Positions 33,790 through 44,420 of a stretch of 64,000 nucleotides of DNA are shown piece by piece. The position numbers were made by a program, and so were the translations under genes. Under the pieces are notes generated by a model. That model searched no databases, was not told the origin of the DNA, and was given only the letters and a program-made list of their open reading frames with translations. The stretch is from positions 62,001 through 126,000 of the forward strand of contig DASTBV010000155.1 of the NCBI GenBank assembly GCA_035711805.1. The letters are read 5' to 3'. Position 1 is the stretch's first letter. Each line of letters opens with the position of its first letter. This DNA is from Gp6-AA40 sp035711805. GTDB taxonomy: Bacteria > Acidobacteriota > Vicinamibacteria > Vicinamibacterales > UBA2999.

Positions 33790-34344
33790 ATGGTGCGCTT
33801 GATCCTTTCCTGTGTCCTCGTTGCGGGGCTGACCGCCGCCGCTCGCGCACAGACCCCTCAACCATTCCCGCGAGCGGGCACCGCGCAGCCGCAGAAGTCG
33901 GCAACCACTCCGCCGCCGGCCGTGCCGACGCCACAGGCGCCGGCCGCGCCGGTCGATCCGAACGCGCCTCCGGGCGCCGCGCTCGGCGTGACCGTGTACC
34001 CGGGAGCTCAGTTCCTGGGGTCGTACGACGCCGGCCGCGGCCAGCGCTACTACCTGTTTGGGGCGACGGCGAGCTTTGCCGAGCTGGTCGGCTATTACAG
34101 AACCCAGATCGGCGAGAGGGGCGACCTCGTTTTCAAAGACCCGCAGACGCACATGTTCACTGGCGGGACGCTTGCGCGCTACCGCGAGGAAACGATGGCG
34201 TTCCCGCCCAGCGTCACGGTGAAGGACTGGACGGGTGGTGGATCGGCCGGCTACCCGAATCCGAAGATCGGCGCGCAGCCGCAGCGCTTCCCGACGGTGA
34301 TCATGATCGTCCCGCCGCCGCCCGGCACACCGGCCGCCCGTTAG
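33790..34344 (+). CDS. secreted protein of unknown function
   Basis: 184 residues. A clear signal peptide (MVRLILSCVLVAGLTAAARA) is followed by a long Pro/Ala/Thr linker with little structure, then a compact domain from about residue 68: GVTVYPGAQFLGSYDAGRGQ, RYYLFGATASFAELVGYYR, GGTLARYREETMAFPPSVTV. The YPGAQFL plus FAELVGYYRT pattern is found in small periplasmic proteins I cannot assign further. Translation starts at the ATG six bases after a TATAAT box. Convergent with the M32 gene across a dispersed repeat. Confidence 0.8.
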   Translation: MVRLILSCVLVAGLTAAARAQTPQPFPRAGTAQPQKSATTPPPAVPTPQAPAAPVDPNAPPGAALGVTVYPGAQFLGSYDAGRGQRYYLFGATASFAELVGYYRTQIGERGDLVFKDPQTHMFTGGTLARYREETMAFPPSVTVKDWTGGGSAGYPNPKIGAQPQRFPTVIMIVPPPPGTPAAR

Positions 34345-34349
34345 ACGGT

Positions 34350-34427
34350 GAAAGGCCGACCTGCCCGCTGGTGAAGCTATGGCGGGGCCGCCGTAGCCTT
34401 GGCGGAGGCGGAAGGCCGGCCTCTACC
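34350..34427 (+). repeat. dispersed GGCCGACC-ended repeat, copy 2
   Basis: Begins GAAAGGCCGACCTGCCCGC and ends GGCGGAGGCGGAAGG then CCGGCCTCTACC, with GGGGCCGCCGTAGCC in the centre. It matches the element at 19760-19892 in opposite orientation but is about 55 bp shorter inside. It lies in the gap between two convergent genes. Confidence 0.75.
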
Positions 34428-34432
34428 GATTT

Positions 34433-35926
34433 TCAACGTGCGGCATATTTCTCTTCCAGGTACCGCAGATACGGTTCGGGGCTGACAGGAGAGCCGGTCA
34501 CGCGCTCCACCAGCACCTGCGGCTCGAATTTCCGGCCGTGCCGATGAAGCTCGCTTCTCAACCACGACAGCAGTGCCGAGAAGTCGCCGCGGCCGATCTC
34601 CGCATCGCGCGCCGGGTGAAGCTGGCCAAACCGCTCCCACAGCTGCGCCGCAATGAGGTTTCCGAGCGTGTAGGTGGCGAAATAGCCGAACAGGCCAGCC
34701 GACCAGTGAATGTCCTGCAGCACCCCGCTGGCATCGTCCGGAGGGGTGAGCCCGAGATATTCCTGCATTCGCGCGTTCCACGCGTCGGGAAGATCGGACA
34801 CGCGCAGCGAACCCTCGATCAGCGCGAGCTCGAGCTCGACGCGCAGCATGATGTGCAGGTTGTAGGTCGCCTCGTCGGCCTCGACGCGAATCAAGGTCGG
34901 CCGGACACGATTGATCGCGGCGTAGAACGCCGCAGCGGAGACGCTCGCCAGCTGGTCCGGACACGCCGCCTGCAGCCGCGGGAAGAAATGGTTCCAGAAG
35001 GCGCGCGAGCGCCCGACCATATTTTCCCAGAGCCGGCTCTGCGACTCGTGGACGCCAAGCGACGCTCCCCCTTCGAGCAGCGTCCGCTGGTGCTCGTCGC
35101 CGACACCCTGTTCGTACATCGCGTGCCCCGCTTCGTGCATCGTTCCGAACAGAAGGGCCAGCGGCTGCCCTTCCACCCAGCGCGTCGTAATGCGCACGTC
35201 GCTGGCGCCAATGCCGGTGGCAAACGGATGTACTGACTTGTCCTGCCGGCCGCGCGTCCAGTCGAAACCAAATGCCGTCACCACATCGACGGCGAAACGC
35301 CAGATGTCGCTCTCTGCATATCGCGCGCTGAGGAATTCAGCCGCCGGCGCAGGCCGGTCTGCAACCGACTTGATGATGGCGACCTGACGCTGACGCAGTG
35401 AATCGAAGAGCCGTTTTACGGCGGCCGTCTTCATCCCCGGCTCGTAATCGTCGAGCAGCACGTCGTACGGGTGTTCCTCCGGGGGGAAGAACGAGACATA
35501 CCGTCTCTTCAGATCGATGACCGTCTGCAGGTGAGGGGCGAACGCGGCAAAATCGGATTTGCTGCGCGCTTCCGCCCATACGTGCTGGGCCGCAGAGATC
35601 GCCGCGGCATGCTCCGCCACGAAATCAGCCGGAACCCGGGTGGCGCGCGCGTAGTCGCGCGCGACGACGGCGACCATACGGGCGGCGGTGGAGTCGGGAT
35701 CGTCACCCGCCACATCGGCGCGGGCGGCGTCGAGCGCTGTGCCGACGCCGTCGGACGTGAACTTCTCGTGCGCCAGCCGGCGAAGCGCCGCGCTCATCTC
35801 GCCGTGAACGGTGACGCCGCCGGGCGGCATGTAGACCCGCTCGTCCCACTCGATCAGGTCGGCCGAGTGCCGAAGGTCCATGACTTCGGCGATCAGCGTG
35901 CGGAGTTTTTCGACGGAAGCGTGCAC
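34433..35926 (-). CDS. M32 family metallocarboxypeptidase (Taq type)
   Basis: A zinc carboxypeptidase of 497 residues, the usual M32 length, probably cytoplasmic (no signal peptide). The HExxH zinc motif is H264-E265-AG-H268 in TMHEAGHAMYEQG. Other M32 signatures are DPGMKT-like YEPGMKTAAV, SVHPFATGIGASDVRITTRW, GVHESQSRLWENMVGRSRAF and RVEADEATYNLHIMLRVELE. The stop of thiC lies three bp upstream of its start region, so the two may be co-transcribed. Confidence 0.95.
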   Translation of the reverse strand: MHASVEKLRTLIAEVMDLRHSADLIEWDERVYMPPGGVTVHGEMSAALRRLAHEKFTSDGVGTALDAARADVAGDDPDSTAARMVAVVARDYARATRVPADFVAEHAAAISAAQHVWAEARSKSDFAAFAPHLQTVIDLKRRYVSFFPPEEHPYDVLLDDYEPGMKTAAVKRLFDSLRQRQVAIIKSVADRPAPAAEFLSARYAESDIWRFAVDVVTAFGFDWTRGRQDKSVHPFATGIGASDVRITTRWVEGQPLALLFGTMHEAGHAMYEQGVGDEHQRTLLEGGASLGVHESQSRLWENMVGRSRAFWNHFFPRLQAACPDQLASVSAAAFYAAINRVRPTLIRVEADEATYNLHIMLRVELELALIEGSLRVSDLPDAWNARMQEYLGLTPPDDASGVLQDIHWSAGLFGYFATYTLGNLIAAQLWERFGQLHPARDAEIGRGDFSALLSWLRSELHRHGRKFEPQVLVERVTGSPVSPEPYLRYLEEKYAAR

Positions 35927-35929
35927 GAA

Positions 35930-37510
<1,581 letters not shown>

Positions 37511-37557
37511 GGGAGCTCTCGATGACCGTGCGGGGCAGGCGGGATCGGATCAGGATC

Positions 37558-37640
37558 GCCGCGCTCCCTCCGCCGGTCTGAACCGGGTCAGGTTCCAAGG
37601 GTCTGTCTCAATCCCGGTACTCCGGGATACCCCTGGCGGC
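37558..37640 (-). ncRNA. TPP riboswitch (THI element) upstream of thiC
   Basis: On the minus strand the aptamer landmarks occur in order: GGGGTATCCCGG, GGGATTGAGACAGACCC (TGAGA of the pyrimidine-sensing arm), TTGGAACCTGACCCGGTTC (ACCTGA box) and CCGGCGGAGGGA (the GNGNAGGGA end). It sits about 50 bp before the thiC ATG. Inferred to act by hiding the ribosome site or by early termination. Confidence 0.93.
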
Positions 37641-37647
37641 CTTTGCG

Positions 37648-37653
37648 ATTATA
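37648..37653 (-). promoter_or_regulatory. -10 box of the thiC riboswitch transcript
   Basis: TATAAT on the minus strand at 37653-37648 puts the transcription start just at the riboswitch 5' end. The -35 region is weak. It is divergent from the -10 of the next gene, 29 bp away. Confidence 0.6.
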
Positions 37654-37681
37654 CGTCGCTGTCCGCGACCACTCCTGACCA

Positions 37682-37687
37682 TACAAT
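37682..37687 (+). promoter_or_regulatory. TACAAT -10 box six bases before the ATG
   Basis: TACAAT (37682-37687) followed by TCCAGT and the ATG at 37694, again implying a leaderless mRNA. It lies back to back with the thiC promoter. Confidence 0.5.
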
Positions 37688-37693
37688 TCCAGT

Positions 37694-38506
37694 ATGGTTA
37701 TCGCATTGCTGCTCAGCTTGCTGCTGGCGCAGGCCACGACGCCTCAGAAACCGCAGCCCACGACGCCTCCGAAACCACAGCCCACGACGCCCCCGAAGGC
37801 TGCGCCTGCGCAGCCACGAACAACCCCGCGGCAGCCCGCGGGAACTCTCGCCGGGATGGCGATTACCGTGAGCGACGGCAGGGGCAATCCGTTCTCCGAT
37901 GTCACCGTCGAAATGACCGGTACCGTCGAACGCAACGGGAAGACGGATGCCGCCGGACAACTCAGCTTGCCTGGGCTGCGAGCCGGAACGTATCGACTTC
38001 GCTTCTCCGGTGACGCGGTGACCGCATTCGAACGGGAGGTCACGCTCAAAGGCGGTGAGATCGCCAAGCTGGCGATCACGCTGTCGCCCGCAGCGCCGGT
38101 CAAGGTTGCGCCGGCGCCGCCGCCCCCGGCGCCGGTGGCGCCGCCAGCACCCGCCGCCGGACCAGTGGGCCAACCGCAGCTCGGATCGTTGTCCAAGGTT
38201 GCAGATCAGTATCGGAACACGAAGGAGCGCCGCGAGGTGATCCTGTCCTGCAGCGGCAACACGCGGAATATGCTGCTCGCACTCACCGACGAACAGCCGC
38301 AGCGGATCTACGACACCGCCGAATCGACGTTCTACGTCCTCTCCGGCCAGGGGGCGGCAATCGTCGGCAAGATCCAGAGCGTCATCTCGACCGGTTCCTT
38401 CATCGCCGTCCCGCGCGGCACCCCATTCGTCCTCGCGCGCCAGGGCAATCGCCCGCTCATCATGCTGTGGACGTTGAGCGGCGAGCCGTGCGAGGCGTCG
38501 AAATAA
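37694..38506 (+). CDS. secreted protein with carboxypeptidase-regulatory and cupin-like domains
   Basis: 270 residues. A short signal peptide (VIALLLSLLLAQA) is followed by a repetitive Pro/Thr/Lys linker coded by ~21-bp DNA repeats (PQPTTPPK units). Next is an Ig-like carboxypeptidase-regulatory domain (about 52-130: ITVSDGRGNPFSDVTVEMTG, DAAGQLSLPGLRAGTYRLRF), a second Pro/Ala linker, and a C-terminal cupin-like barrel (STFYVLSGQGAAIVGK, GSFIAVPRGTPFVLARQGN). No metal-binding His set is evident, so it is likely a binding domain. trxC follows within 4 bp. Confidence 0.78.
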   Translation: MVIALLLSLLLAQATTPQKPQPTTPPKPQPTTPPKAAPAQPRTTPRQPAGTLAGMAITVSDGRGNPFSDVTVEMTGTVERNGKTDAAGQLSLPGLRAGTYRLRFSGDAVTAFEREVTLKGGEIAKLAITLSPAAPVKVAPAPPPPAPVAPPAPAAGPVGQPQLGSLSKVADQYRNTKERREVILSCSGNTRNMLLALTDEQPQRIYDTAESTFYVLSGQGAAIVGKIQSVISTGSFIAVPRGTPFVLARQGNRPLIMLWTLSGEPCEASK

Positions 38507-38509
38507 GGA

Positions 38510-38989
38510 ATGGGAGCGACGGCCGATCGGCAGGGCGTGATCGTCAGCTGCCCGTCGTGCGGCCGGTCGAACCGCCTGCGCTACGACACGCTTGGCAAGA
38601 CGGTGCGCTGCGGCAATTGCCGCGCGAACCTGCCGCCACTGTCGGCGCCGATTGAAATAGCCGATTCCGCCACCTTCGATGCGGCGGCCGCGGGCAGTTC
38701 GCTGCCGCTGCTGGTCGATTTCTGGGCGCCGTGGTGCGGCCCATGTCGCATGGTCGCGCCGGAACTGGAACGCGTGGCGCGAACCAGTGCCGGCCGCTAT
38801 CTGGTCGTCAAGGTCAACACGGACGTCGTCACGGACGTGGCGGCGCGATTCACCATCCGCTCCATCCCCACACTGGCGCTCGTGTTCAACGGCCGCGAGA
38901 TCGATCGGGTGACCGGCGTGCGGCCGGCGTCAGAGATCGAAGCGTTCGCCGCACGCGCGCTCGCCGCCGCCACACCGCGCGCTTCCTAA
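38510..38989 (+). CDS. trxC: thioredoxin 2 (zinc-ribbon thioredoxin)
   Basis: A cytoplasmic disulphide reductase, 159 residues. The N-terminal zinc ribbon has C14/C17 (CPSC) and C34/C37 (CGNC), as in TrxC. The thioredoxin fold carries DFWAPWCGPCRMVAPEL with redox Cys C76 and C79, and the cis-Pro segment RSIPTLALVFNG. TrxC proteins are typically part of oxidative-stress defence. It is 4 bp after the cupin-like gene and convergent with a small lipoprotein gene. Confidence 0.95.
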   Translation: MGATADRQGVIVSCPSCGRSNRLRYDTLGKTVRCGNCRANLPPLSAPIEIADSATFDAAAAGSSLPLLVDFWAPWCGPCRMVAPELERVARTSAGRYLVVKVNTDVVTDVAARFTIRSIPTLALVFNGREIDRVTGVRPASEIEAFAARALAAATPRAS

Positions 38990-39009
38990 GTCCCTGGTCC
39001 TTGGGGACC

Positions 39010-39411
39010 TTACTGGAGCCGCACAACCAGCGTGGCGCGATAGTCGTCCGGCTCGATCGGCGTCGAGCTGAAGGGATACGGCTGCAGTTCCACGAGCGAA
39101 ATCAGATAGCGCCCGTGTGCCACGGTCGCGCGTGACGCGTCGCCGGTGTGCAGCTCGTACGAGGCGGTGCCGTTTCCGGCCACTCGAATCCGTACGATGG
39201 CGTCGCCTCCCTGGATACAGAGCGCGTCAGCAGGACAGCGTGAGTCACCGCTCACCCCGAGGAACTCGATCACCAGGCCGGCGCCGGAAATGCTCGTGGC
39301 TTCGCCAACGCCGATGGTGAAGGGCCTGTCGATCGGATTTATTGGACCGGCCACGGACGCACCGCAGCCGGTCGCGATCACGAGGCAAAACAGAAAGAGA
39401 AGCGTCCGCAC
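39010..39411 (-). CDS. small lipoprotein of unknown function
   Basis: 133 residues. A type II signal peptide, MRTLLFLFCLVIATGC, has a good lipobox. The mature part is beta-rich: FTIGVGEATSISGAGLVIEF, SRCPADALCIQGGDAIVRIR (a likely disulphide), YELHTGDASRATVAHGRYLI and DYRATLVVRLQ. The SRCPxDAxCIxxGxA pattern recurs in short secreted proteins of unknown role. It is downstream of, and in the same direction as, the 988-residue protease-barrel gene, with a 33-bp gap. Confidence 0.82.
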   Translation of the reverse strand: MRTLLFLFCLVIATGCGASVAGPINPIDRPFTIGVGEATSISGAGLVIEFLGVSGDSRCPADALCIQGGDAIVRIRVAGNGTASYELHTGDASRATVAHGRYLISLVELQPYPFSSTPIEPDDYRATLVVRLQ

Positions 39412-39444
39412 GTGGACGGATAAAGCAGAGGTCGTACCACCAGG

Positions 39445-42411
39445 CTACCAGCCGGGGCGCAGCAGGAAACCGACGCGCCATCCGTTCGGCGTCCGATCCA
39501 TTGGACGTGCGGCCGTCACTTCGATGACGAATCCGCCGAGGTTCGCGCGGCCGCCGAAGCCGACGCTGCGGAACCTGGCCCGGTCCGACGCGCCCGCGGG
39601 GGTCTTCGTCCACAGAGCGCCCCCGTCCGCGAACGCAATCAGCTCGATCGGTACCTGCCGTCCGTAGTCCAGCTCCCCTGTCAGGAGGCCGACGAGCGGC
39701 GCGCGCAGCTCGAGATTCATCAGCGCCAACCTGCTGCCGGCAAGCTCGTCGAGCACTGCACACGCGGTTGCTGTCCGCCCGCACGCGTCGGCGGCAAACG
39801 TCCGCAGGTCGTAGCCGCGAACGAGCGTCTGCAGTCCGACCACCAGCGGCGCGAGGCGCGGGTCCGAGGCCCCCGAACCGTAGCGGCCGACATGTTCGAC
39901 GCGTGCGGCAATCGTCAGCGGACGGATCGGCATCCAATAGCGGCGGGCGTCTACCCGGACGTCCGTGAACGGCACGCGGCCGAACGCCGGCTCGAGTTCA
40001 AGGCGAAGACGTTGACCGAGTACGGGACCCAGCGGGCCCGACACCGCGGTGTCGTAGACGAACGCGAGCTGCGCCTCCGCCTGGTAGAGCGCCGCGTGCG
40101 CCGGCGACTCCGCGAACGTCTGATTGACGATCTCTCCGGCCGGGTCCGTGACGCGCGTCGCCGTCTGCCACGCGAATCCGGTCCTGCGCACGCCAACTCG
40201 TGCATCCAGGCGGCGCACGGCGTTGAAGTGGTAGCGCATGGCCAGGCCGCCCCATTGATGGTCGTAGCGCAGGCTGGTTGTTTCTCTCGTCGTCGCCTCT
40301 GCGCCGCGCTCGATTGCGCGGCGCGCACCGTAGAAACGGGCAGGCGCAAAGCCGGCGGTCACGCCCCAGTTCCACCGCCCACGGCGCGTGGTGTAGGCAA
40401 ACTGCGCCGCGAAGTCGTCCAGATCCGTCCCGACGCGGAACAGCGTCTGCAGCTGCCGATCGCGCAGCAGATCTCCAAACGACGCTCCGAAGCTCGCGCG
40501 CACGAGCCCGCCAAAGGCGTTGCCCGTACCGCCGCCGATGAAGGGTTGCGCCACCGTTTCCAGACGCAGTCGATCGTCGTACGGACGCTGTGTGAACGTG
40601 TCGGCCTGCGGCAGCCCTGAGGCCGAATCCCGCAGGGCGTCCGCCACCGTCATCGGGTGCGGTGTCGCGGCGGTGACCGGCGAGACGCTGTCCGTGACAG
40701 GCGCGCATTCACCGCAGCCTTCGACGATCCGAATGCGGTACGCGCCGTTCGCGAAAGCCGTGAAGGCGACGGTTCCGCTGTCCGCCGCAACCGCCAGCGC
40801 GGGACTGGTCGCCGTGATGCCACTCACTCCCGCCTGTTCGTTCGTTACCCGCATCAGCTCACCGGTGGCCAGCGTCCGCCGGTACACGTTGCTCGTCCGC
40901 TCGTGGTCCGCGATGTAGTAGAGCGCGCTGCCATCCGGCGACCACTGCGGGTTGATCTCCTTGTCGGACAGGATCGGTGTGGCTGCCGACCGCTCGTGGA
41001 GTGGACGAACGAGTCCCGATTCCAGATTCAACAAACCGATTCGCAATGGGCCGAAGCGCAGCTCGTCGACCGACGAAGTAAAGCGATCGGTTGCGAACGC
41101 CACGGTCGCGCCGTCCGGCGACCAGGCCGGTTGCACATCCGCGTACGGGTCCGCGGTCAATTGGCGCAACGTGCGAGTTTCTACGGTGTAGATAAAGAGG
41201 TCAGAAAGCCCGCCCTTCAGTCCGGAGACGACGATCTGCGAACCATCCGGCGACCAGCTCGGGTTGAAGAGTTGGCTGACGTCCGGCAGGCGTGTCTCGT
41301 CGCGGCTGCCGTCCGCAACGTCGATGAGGACGAGCACCGCTTCTCCATCCTGAACCGCGGCCATGGCGAACCGCGCTCCCGTCGGGTCCCAGGCGCCCGC
41401 CGAGTTGATGTATTGCAGGCTGTCGAAGTGCGGATCGGCCGCCGTGCTGACGACCTTGCGTCCCTCCGCGTGGTTCGCCGTATCCGCAACGAACAGATCA
41501 ATCGACAGGCGATCGCGCTCGGAGAGAAACATCACGCGGCTGCCATCCGGACTGATCGCCGGGGCGAGCTGCATGCGGCTGCGGCGTTCGCCGCCGATAT
41601 CGCGCCCGGCCTCCGCGTCGGGCACCGCCTCGTCAATCGAGCCGTGCCACGCCGCCGTGATCTGCGCGGACGTTTCGCCGGTGACCTCCTCAATCCGTTT
41701 GATCGCGTCCTTCCCGCGCGTCCGCAGCACCTTGCCGAACACGCCGTCGCCGAACCGCTCCGCCAGGTGCGACCACAGCGCGTGACCGTACCGATAGGGG
41801 AAGTAGCGCGGATCGTTCAACTGTTTCAACGTGGGCAGACGGTCGTGGCCGGCGGCATCGCGGACCCACATCGACGTGTGGGCGTTTGCCGGGCCGAGCG
41901 ACAGATACTCCGCCATGCCCTCGATGAACCAGCCGGGAAAGGCAAACGCGTCCTGCTTGACGCTGCGGGCGATGTCGATCTGAAACGCGTGCGCGATCTC
42001 GTGGCCGAGCACGTGGTCCGTGTCACCCAGCCCGGGTGCGAACGGCATGGCGATCCGCGATTTGATGCGCTCGGTGAAGCCGCCCGTCCCTTCACCGATG
42101 AATCCGCCGGTCAGGTTCGTCTGCGCGAAGTGCGAATGACTGGCGTAGAGGATCAGCGGCTGACGCCGTGCGAATTTGTGCCCGAGAATTCGCGACAGCC
42201 GCGCATACCAGCGCTCCGCCATGCGCGCGGCGTGGACCGTCGCGGCCTCTTCCTCGGCGTAGTAATGGATGTCGAAATGTTCGGTCTGCAGCAGCCGGAA
42301 TTCGAGACGATCGTACCGAACCTTGTTCCGACCGAAGTACTGCGCGTCGGCGTTCGTGGACGAAAGCATCGCCACGACCGCGAGAGTGATCACCGCGGAC
42401 GTCCGGACCAT
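39445..42411 (-). CDS. gluzincin metallopeptidase fused to WD40-like propeller and BamA-like barrel
   Basis: A 988-residue outer-membrane protein. A signal peptide (AVVAMLSSTNADAQ) precedes a peptidase-MA-like domain with the zinc motif H137-E138-IA-H141 (GHEIAHAFQ) and a third-ligand region GWFIEGMAEYLS (about 160-171). Next are TolB/PD40-like propeller blades, each with SPDGSR-, DPTGARF-, SPDGSQI- or SPDGATVAFATD-type signatures (about 285-560). From about 640 a surface-antigen/BamA-like barrel begins (VAQPFIGGGTGNAFGGLVRA), ending GWRVGFLLRPGW. It probably presents a protease at the cell surface or periplasmic face. Separated by 38 bp from a second protease-barrel gene. Confidence 0.88.
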   Translation of the reverse strand: MVRTSAVITLAVVAMLSSTNADAQYFGRNKVRYDRLEFRLLQTEHFDIHYYAEEEAATVHAARMAERWYARLSRILGHKFARRQPLILYASHSHFAQTNLTGGFIGEGTGGFTERIKSRIAMPFAPGLGDTDHVLGHEIAHAFQIDIARSVKQDAFAFPGWFIEGMAEYLSLGPANAHTSMWVRDAAGHDRLPTLKQLNDPRYFPYRYGHALWSHLAERFGDGVFGKVLRTRGKDAIKRIEEVTGETSAQITAAWHGSIDEAVPDAEAGRDIGGERRSRMQLAPAISPDGSRVMFLSERDRLSIDLFVADTANHAEGRKVVSTAADPHFDSLQYINSAGAWDPTGARFAMAAVQDGEAVLVLIDVADGSRDETRLPDVSQLFNPSWSPDGSQIVVSGLKGGLSDLFIYTVETRTLRQLTADPYADVQPAWSPDGATVAFATDRFTSSVDELRFGPLRIGLLNLESGLVRPLHERSAATPILSDKEINPQWSPDGSALYYIADHERTSNVYRRTLATGELMRVTNEQAGVSGITATSPALAVAADSGTVAFTAFANGAYRIRIVEGCGECAPVTDSVSPVTAATPHPMTVADALRDSASGLPQADTFTQRPYDDRLRLETVAQPFIGGGTGNAFGGLVRASFGASFGDLLRDRQLQTLFRVGTDLDDFAAQFAYTTRRGRWNWGVTAGFAPARFYGARRAIERGAEATTRETTSLRYDHQWGGLAMRYHFNAVRRLDARVGVRRTGFAWQTATRVTDPAGEIVNQTFAESPAHAALYQAEAQLAFVYDTAVSGPLGPVLGQRLRLELEPAFGRVPFTDVRVDARRYWMPIRPLTIAARVEHVGRYGSGASDPRLAPLVVGLQTLVRGYDLRTFAADACGRTATACAVLDELAGSRLALMNLELRAPLVGLLTGELDYGRQVPIELIAFADGGALWTKTPAGASDRARFRSVGFGGRANLGGFVIEVTAARPMDRTPNGWRVGFLLRPGW

Positions 42412-42449
42412 GGCACCCCTGCAACTCGGACTGGAGGGGCGTTACTCTA

Positions 42450-44420
42450 TCAGCGTTGCGGGTCGTACACAAACGACCAGCGTGTTCCGCCGTGACGCAG
42501 CCCGGTGGCGACATCGGCACGGAAGGTTCCAGGCGCGCCCGGCAGCGCCAGACGAACGCCGACTCCCGCATCGACATCACCGCGCGCGTCATCATCGGCG
42601 CGGTCTCCAACCCGCGCCGCATCAACGAACACGGCGGCACCAGTGCGAACGATTCCGGCCGACCACCATTGCTGCGCTTCGACGGATGCGTGCCAGAACC
42701 GCCGCCCCATCTGCTCGATGCGAAGGCGGCCGTCATCCACCAGCGGGTGCGCGCGAAGCAGCGTCTCGCGCGTCTGCCCGGTGTCTCCGCCGAACCAGAG
42801 GAGCGGCGGCAGATTCGCGCTGCCGGCGGCGGCGCCGCCGCGGGCGAGATAGACGCGGCCGGTACGCGCCGCAGACGAGGCAGCGGCAATATTCACGCTG
42901 ACGCGTGAAAACGACGCTGCACCAGCCCACATCTCGCCATCAGCACGGACGTTGACGCGGCTTCCGCGTGTCAGCATCTGCACCTGCGCGCCGGATCGAC
43001 CGAGAGTGCCGAGGCGATCCCAATCCTCCACGCCGGCTCCGGCCGTGATCTTCACGACCGCATTGGTCCAGGTGGACCACTCGACGAATCCGCCCGCGCG
43101 CTCCTCGTCGGGCGGTCCGGCGTCGCCGAACCGCTCGTGTTCGCCGAACCCGCCGACGCTCCAGACACCTCCCCATGGCGCTGGCGCGTCAACGGCGACG
43201 CCGAGGCGCGGCCGGCCGGGCCAGAACCGCCATTCGGCCTTCAGGCGTTCGCCTCCGCCCGTGAGCGACCCGGTCCCGGCAGCGAGCTCGCGCCGCGAGG
43301 CGGCCACCGCGCCGAGAGCAACGTAACTCCAGACATCCGCGGGAAACACCGGTCGCTCGTTCACCGTCGCGCGGAGTTCCGCCAGGCCGCCTGCCGCCGG
43401 CCGCAGCTCGAGACTGGTCGAAACCGCCGCGGGAAGCTCACCTAACCGTCGCTCGCTTCGCAGCAACAGGTTCGGCGTCACCACCGAGCCCGCCTTCACA
43501 TCGACAAGCCGTTCAACCACCCGCTGGCGCGTACGGTCCAGTCCCGCCACGCTCAGCAAATCAAGCCTGGGCTCGGAAACGCGGTTCCATGCCGCCAGCG
43601 CTCCGTCGCGGTTGTTCTGAACGAACCGGCTCGTTCCCAACAACCGCCAGCCGTATGCGTCGCCGGGGTCTGTGGCAGTGGCTGCGCTGCTGAGCGCCTC
43701 GACGTCGGCCCACCGGCGCTGGAGCACCCTGACGCCGGCCAGCTCGCGCATCGCCGCCGCGCCGCTGCAGGAAAGCGCGGTCGTGAGGTGCTGTTCCGCC
43801 GCGGCGAGATCGCCCGCCTGCGCCCGCGCGACACCGGCAGCAATCAGCGCATCGCATGGTTCAGCCGACGGCAACGCGCTGACGGGCGCAGCGGTCTCGC
43901 GCTCGCGCTCACCCGGGACGACGACGGCCATCCATCGCTTCGCCGGCTGCCAGCGCCGCTCGAATTCCTCGCGGCCGACGACACGCAAGGGTGCCCGTGC
44001 GGGATCGTGAAAAACCACGGCGTCCGGTGTTCTGGCGACGATGACGATGTAGTGAAATCGCCCGGGCCGATCCTCGATCAACGTGAGCACCGGCCGGCCG
44101 CGGCGCAATTCGGCGTCGATCGCCTCGCCGCTGCCGGCCAGTGCGGCCGCCATCCACCCGCGCGACCGCAGCTCGCTCACGAGTGCGTCGGTGCGGATGC
44201 CCGCGGCGCTGCGATCGACGAGATGGCTGAAGGACTCGGCGCTCAGCCCGCGCTCGCCCCAGTAGCGCAGCACCATCGCCGCGGCGGCGCCGCCGCAGAG
44301 CGCCTCGGATTGTGAAATGAAGGGAACGTCGAGGATGGTAAGGGGCGCTGGCTGCGCATCCACGTGCCCAGCCAGCGCCGCAACCAGAAAGAGCGCGCGC
44401 GCCCTGTCAGTCCACTGCAA
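42450..44420 (-). CDS. C39-like cysteine peptidase (PA2778 type) with TPR and C-terminal barrel-like region
   Basis: 656 residues. After a signal peptide comes a papain-like C39 domain with C42 (SEALCGGAAAAMVLRYWGE), H123 (GRFHYIVIVARTP) and the aspartate in VVFHDPAR. A TPR-like helical block (about 190-285: LIAAGVARAQAGDLAAAEQH, YGWRLLGTSRFVQNNRDGAL) follows. The last ~340 residues are beta-rich with amphipathic strands, resembling an outer-membrane barrel. The first two parts match PA2778-family cysteine peptidases, which are much shorter. The neighbouring small gene is PA2779-like, the known genomic partner, and overlaps this start by 14 bp. Confidence 0.83.
   Translation of the reverse strand: MQWTDRARALFLVAALAGHVDAQPAPLTILDVPFISQSEALCGGAAAAMVLRYWGERGLSAESFSHLVDRSAAGIRTDALVSELRSRGWMAAALAGSGEAIDAELRRGRPVLTLIEDRPGRFHYIVIVARTPDAVVFHDPARAPLRVVGREEFERRWQPAKRWMAVVVPGERERETAAPVSALPSAEPCDALIAAGVARAQAGDLAAAEQHLTTALSCSGAAAMRELAGVRVLQRRWADVEALSSAATATDPGDAYGWRLLGTSRFVQNNRDGALAAWNRVSEPRLDLLSVAGLDRTRQRVVERLVDVKAGSVVTPNLLLRSERRLGELPAAVSTSLELRPAAGGLAELRATVNERPVFPADVWSYVALGAVAASRRELAAGTGSLTGGGERLKAEWRFWPGRPRLGVAVDAPAPWGGVWSVGGFGEHERFGDAGPPDEERAGGFVEWSTWTNAVVKITAGAGVEDWDRLGTLGRSGAQVQMLTRGSRVNVRADGEMWAGAASFSRVSVNIAAASSAARTGRVYLARGGAAAGSANLPPLLWFGGDTGQTRETLLRAHPLVDDGRLRIEQMGRRFWHASVEAQQWWSAGIVRTGAAVFVDAARVGDRADDDARGDVDAGVGVRLALPGAPGTFRADVATGLRHGGTRWSFVYDPQR

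Noticed and set aside
38990..39009. Weak hairpin (AAGTCCC/GGGACCTT) between trxC and the convergent lipoprotein gene as a terminator
   Set aside because: The stem is short and interrupted, overlaps both gene ends and has no T-run.
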